Below are positions 60,641 through 64,000 of a stretch of DNA of 64,000 bases, in pieces (the stretch's first letter is position 1; each line of letters starts with the position of its first letter). The DNA is from Phlyctochytrium arcticum. Taxonomy: Eukaryota > Chytridiomycota > Chytridiomycetes > Chytridiales > Chytridiaceae. Made by a program: the position numbers and the translations under genes. The stretch spans positions 62,001-126,000 of the forward strand of contig JAHLKI010000016.1 in NCBI GenBank assembly GCA_025602905.1. The letters are read 5' to 3'. The notes under the pieces were generated by a model, which worked only from the letters and a program-made list of their open reading frames with translations, searched no databases and was not told the origin of the DNA.

Positions 60641-61012
60641 CTAGGCCGGTGTCCGAATCTCTTGGTGGTTGTGAACCTGAATCTTGCCGTCGGGAGCGAA
60701 TAACCGGGTGGATTCCCAAGTCGGAGGATCTTCGGATACTATGTACAATACATTGATCAGCTTTAAACAGAAAGAGAAGGGGTAATGGCAAACATTCACG
60801 AGCCTTACCTGCAATCGCAGTAGCATAATAGCTGAACTGGAAGCTTGCCCATTCATCACTGGCTCAGAGCAGCGAGTTGCACCATCGGGAGGACGTGGAC
60901 CCATGCACCACCAAATCGTCATTTTCAGATATACTGGTGAACGAGGCGCAGGTCTAAAAAAGCAGGGGGACGTTGAGGAGACATGCCTTTTATAGACGGA
61001 GCGTGGGAACAT
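60641..61012 (-). CDS. Small unrecognised protein, exon structure uncertain
   Basis: The last exon ends ESTRLFAPDGKIQVHNHQEI followed by RTPA. It joins through a GTAAGG intron to EWASFQFSYYATAIAV, giving a protein-like reading. A further upstream piece (MTIWWCMGPRPPDGATRC) may be the N-terminus. No family recognised; both ends uncertain. Confidence 0.4.
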   Translation of the reverse strand: MFPRSVYKRHVSSTSPCFFRPAPRSPVYLKMTIWWCMGPRPPDGATRCSEPVMNGQASSSAIMLLRLQVRLVNVCHYPFSFCLKLINVLYIVSEDPPTWESTRLFAPDGKIQVHNHQEIRTPA

Positions 61013-61255
61013 TTGCCACCTTGTTTATCGATAACAAACGCGCGTCGTTTATCTATGCCACTCTTTTTCACCGCCACACTATGTACAAAAAGACAGGAGT
61101 AGATCCTTATGTATAGGATGTGAAGCGGATATGCTATTCCACCACCCACTGAGTTGCTTATATACATTTCGATTATTGATGGACGATGTTGTAGTGCACC
61201 TTGGCACACCAAAGACTACAGTCAGTTCTATACGCCAAATCTGTGCGGTTCATCC

Positions 61256-62108
61256 TCAACCCCCCGAATAATAGTAAATACGACTAAGGAAAAGAAAAGA
61301 ACCAATGGTATCATCACTGTTTTCACTGACCTGTTTGATGGAAACCAGTAAGTTTTCTCGCTAAATCAGTGGCTCGCGAAACACGACAGATACATACATT
61401 GATGACATGAAACCATCTTTCGTTGAGTTCAGATCTCTCATCAATTTTTCGTTTTGAAAGACACGCAGTTCCTCCCGGTATTGTGCCGCTAGTTTTACCT
61501 CCTTCTGCACTTGCTCTTTCAGCTGTGTTGTCTCTGCTTCCATCCGTGCCGACTAACAATGATAATGATTCAGTACAAGGAAGGCATAAACACCGCAGTA
61601 CGCCAAACCTTTGTAACAAGATCTTCAAGCTCTTGCCGTTGTGCAGCAGCTTCTTCAGCTAATTTGACTGGATAATCCGGAACTTCCAGAGCCTTTTCCA
61701 ATATCCCGCTGCATCAGAGGGATGAGTGCTCAAGAAGCCAAAAGAAGTCGTCTATTGCGATTCTTACATCGATCGCTGCAAGTAATCTTGGCAAACATCC
61801 GCAAGAGCGATGTGTTCTTTCAGGGTCCCATGTGGGTCGTCCACCACCTTGCGTGGAAGGTTTTCGGGTGATAGTTTGGCGTTTATCTCCTTCAGCTTCT
61901 TGGCGTCCTGGAGGGTGTTCCGTATGGAGGCTTCAGTATTCGTGTTGGAGGGCGGACTTATTATATTTGACAGTTGTCGCAAAACATTCAGAGCTGGATC
62001 CGCATTCTCACGAGTCTTTGTCGGCGTGTATACGGACGAGAAGTCATCCCCAATAGCACCGGGCGGCGTGTTTAGTAGCGAGAGCGGATTGCTGGGGGAT
62101 CTTGTCAT
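61256..62108 (-). CDS. Small coiled-coil protein, possibly cytoskeletal or kinetochore
   Basis: Five exons inferred, joining in frame; about 230 residues. The start is Ser/Pro/Thr-rich (SPSNPLSLLNTPPG) with an NVLRQLSNIISPPSNT element. Heptad-rich helices follow: QDAKKLKEINAKL, ALADVCQDYLQRS, KLAEEAAAQRQELEDLVTK, TTQLKEQVQKEVKLAAQYRE. The end is short and aromatic (EKTYWFPSNR). Composition resembles small microtubule or kinetochore coiled-coil subunits, but I cannot name the family. Confidence 0.5.
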
Positions 62109-62421
62109 GTTGTAGTCTGTAAACTTGCTGTTTGGGTACTAGCGGGTATACTTTATATATAGATTCTGGTTCAGGATTCTGTTGAGATCTCTCTGGAAAT
62201 TTGGAACCTGCGGAATCTGTTATTTACCAGAAATGGACACATGACAAAAGCTGGGCAGCCTGTGGGCAGCAAGCAGCACGCTCACGTCAAAACCTGCACA
62301 CCTTGGGATTGCCGATTCTTTGCCAAAGAATTACTTGCCGGAACGAGCATAATCAGTCTACCGGAACACATTACTACGAAGAGGCACTCTCCCACTTATA
62401 CCCAGACCCGTTTGGTCACCA
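62109..62421. promoter_or_regulatory. Divergent promoter, coiled-coil / SMP protein
   Basis: About 310 bp between head-to-head start codons. TATATATA at about 62153-62160 lies about 45-50 bp upstream of the minus-strand ATG. Confidence 0.4.
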
Positions 62422-64000
62422 ATGGACGTTATCAACGACTCGCCATCTTACTTCCTTCGCGGACTATTCTTTGGAGTTCTTGTCACAGTTGTTGCGGAAG
62501 CGTTCCTCATTTACCGCTTTGTCAACTATCTGATTGACCCATCAAGGCGATTCTTTAATGTTTCGAGTGGCGATCGCCCAAGTTTTGCCAAGGATTTCGT
62601 TGGGGCGAACGGCGGAAAGAATGGTTCGGGAACAACGGCCGATCATGAACTGCTGAACGAAGAACTCCTGTCACCAAAAACACAGTTTGGAGCCAGCACG
62701 GCCAGTCATCAGTCGCGGGAACATCATGAGCCATGGCCGGAGGGTCTTGTCGAATTTTTACGAGTCTCTCTGACTGCAAGTGAAGGCGACACACCCTTAC
62801 CAGCTGCTGCGGCTGGGAAGAACGGTGCTACTCCAGAGAGTATCGATCTGACTGCAATTGCGCCAACGGAGCCTTGCCAGTGGATCAACGTCTTGGCTCA
62901 TCGTTATTTCCTCGCTTTGCGTGGATCTGAGCTGTTCAAAACAAAGGCACGAGCCAAATGGACAGAGAAAATAAACAGCAAGCTAAAAGGAAATGCATTT
63001 CTTTCTCGCGTTGAAATAACGGACCTCTCATTGGGTGATAATGCACCCACTGTACATGGTGTGCGGCTCCTCAAAGGGATGTCTGAAGATCTCGCTGTGG
63101 TATGTAACGCGTTTGTTTAGACAAGTATTTCCTTCGAAAACGCTAATCCCAAACTTCTTTAGACTGCCGACTTGGATCTTACGTATACGGGTGGTGGTAG
63201 CATCGCGATTGCAGCGACCCTTACGGGTGGGCTCAAGCTGCCAGTGCGCGTTCGGCTAGGAGCACTCGCCGGAAAGGTCCGGTTTCGATGCCCCTCAGTA
63301 AGATGGCCGGATATGATTGGCATCGCATTCGTCGAGGATCCTGGTGCCGCTTTCCACGTGGACTCTCCGATCACAGTGGGCGACAATGAGTATTTGCGTG
63401 GAATGGTCAACAAGTTGCTATCTGGCGTGGTCAGGAAAATATTCTTGGAGTTGTGGGTTCTGCCATCTTGGCGAACACTGTTCTTGCCTCTCATGGAACC
63501 AAAATTGGAGGAAAGTCTTTCACATTCTGTCATTTTAGTCAAACGTTGTATTTATCCTTCATCATTTTTTACAGGACATACTAGCCAGGAGCACTGCGGT
63601 CAAAGAAGCTGCCACAAAAGTTTCTAGGAAGCCAAGCGGGAACTCGCGATCGAATACCTTGTGGGAAACTCGGTCTCCTTTGCTTCGAAACAGCAAGCTC
63701 GCGGCCTCCGGCCACATGGGCGACTTGCTTCATCGAAGCTCGTTACCAATTGGGAAAGTTCTGAACTCCGAATTTGATCCTGACGAGGCAGAAAATGTTC
63801 TCGTTCAACACTTCTTGCGCATCGCCACTGACCAAGAAGCAAAAACATCCGTCACCAAACGCAGCAACAAAAAGTCCGGGCTCACAAAGGATGACGAATC
63901 CGAGAGTGCATCCGCGAACTCGGGTGACCATTCACCAGATTCTCCGACGTCCGACACAACCAACGCTGACAAGATAGAAGACCTTGTAGCGACAACCTGG
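62422..64000 (+). CDS. SMP-domain lipid-transfer protein, Nvj2/TEX2-like, partial
   Basis: Exons 62422-63099, 63163 to about 63528, and 63576 to beyond the right edge. N-terminal ER anchor: FLRGLFFGVLVTVVAEAFLI. After a disordered linker the SMP domain follows: CQWINVLAHRYFLAL, AKWTEKINSKLKGNAFLSRV, EITDLSLGDNAPTVHGVRLL, TADLDLTYTGGGSIAIAATL, LPVRVRLGALAGKVRFRC. Then a Ser-rich cytosolic tail. Known family: tubular lipid-transfer modules at ER contact sites. The linker seems too short for the PH-like domain of classical Nvj2/TEX2. The donor at the end of exon 2 is ambiguous. No stop before 64000. Confidence 0.82.

Overview
The window looks like nuclear DNA of a zoosporic, chytrid-like early-diverging fungus. 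Genes are closely packed and cut by many short GT-AG introns, mostly about 50-70 nt in the genes resolved here. The gene set combines fungal types (PHO85-type CDK, NMA111, FAB1, MON1-CCZ1 subunit, TFIIE beta, an SMP lipid-transfer protein, a Sel1-repeat protein, a hybrid histidine kinase) with genes lost from most Dikarya but kept in basal lineages (P2X receptor, HEN1 methyltransferase, MASE1 histidine kinase). The lineage is inferred from gene content; no rRNA or tRNA gene was seen.

Layout. 1-1.9 kb: MASE1 histidine kinase running off the left edge. 3.5-4.2 kb: secreted YcnI/DUF1775-like protein. 5.4-7.15 kb: decayed DNA with a frameshifted gene on the minus strand and a Fanzor-like C-terminal relic on the plus strand. 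7.2-8.4 kb: PHO85-like CDK. 8.7-12.7 kb: NMA111 protease in 19 exons. 13.0-15.25 kb: Fanzor (eukaryotic TnpB-like RNA-guided nuclease family) relics. 15.7-34.2 kb: a housekeeping block of TMEM42-like transporter, uridine kinase, HEN1, FAB1, PPM1-type methyltransferase, TM-SH3 protein, TFIIE beta, LYRM2, GOT1 and an ankyrin protein. 34.3-43.9 kb: gene-poor stretch with an FKBP-TPR gene, two orphan genes, a possible LINE fragment, a minisatellite and a decayed Crypton-like tyrosine recombinase. 43.9-64 kb: a disordered coiled-coil protein, malate dehydrogenase, CCZ1, PNP oxidase, P2X receptor, hybrid histidine kinase, Sel1-repeat protein, a coiled-coil protein and an SMP protein cut by the right edge.

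There are no operons. Several neighbours are divergent pairs sharing short promoters (TMEM42/uridine kinase, LYRM2/GOT1, MDH/CCZ1, PNPO/P2X, coiled-coil/SMP). Functional themes include endolysosomal membrane identity (FAB1, CCZ1, perhaps P2X and the SMP protein) and environmental sensing (two histidine kinases, TM-SH3 protein).

The most interesting signal is two separate Fanzor-like relics about 6 kb apart. Both are accompanied by the same roughly 60-bp dispersed repeat in the same relative orientation. Neither is intact, so this is a graveyard of an RNA-guided-nuclease element rather than an active system. Exon boundaries were derived by eye from splice consensus and reading-frame continuity.
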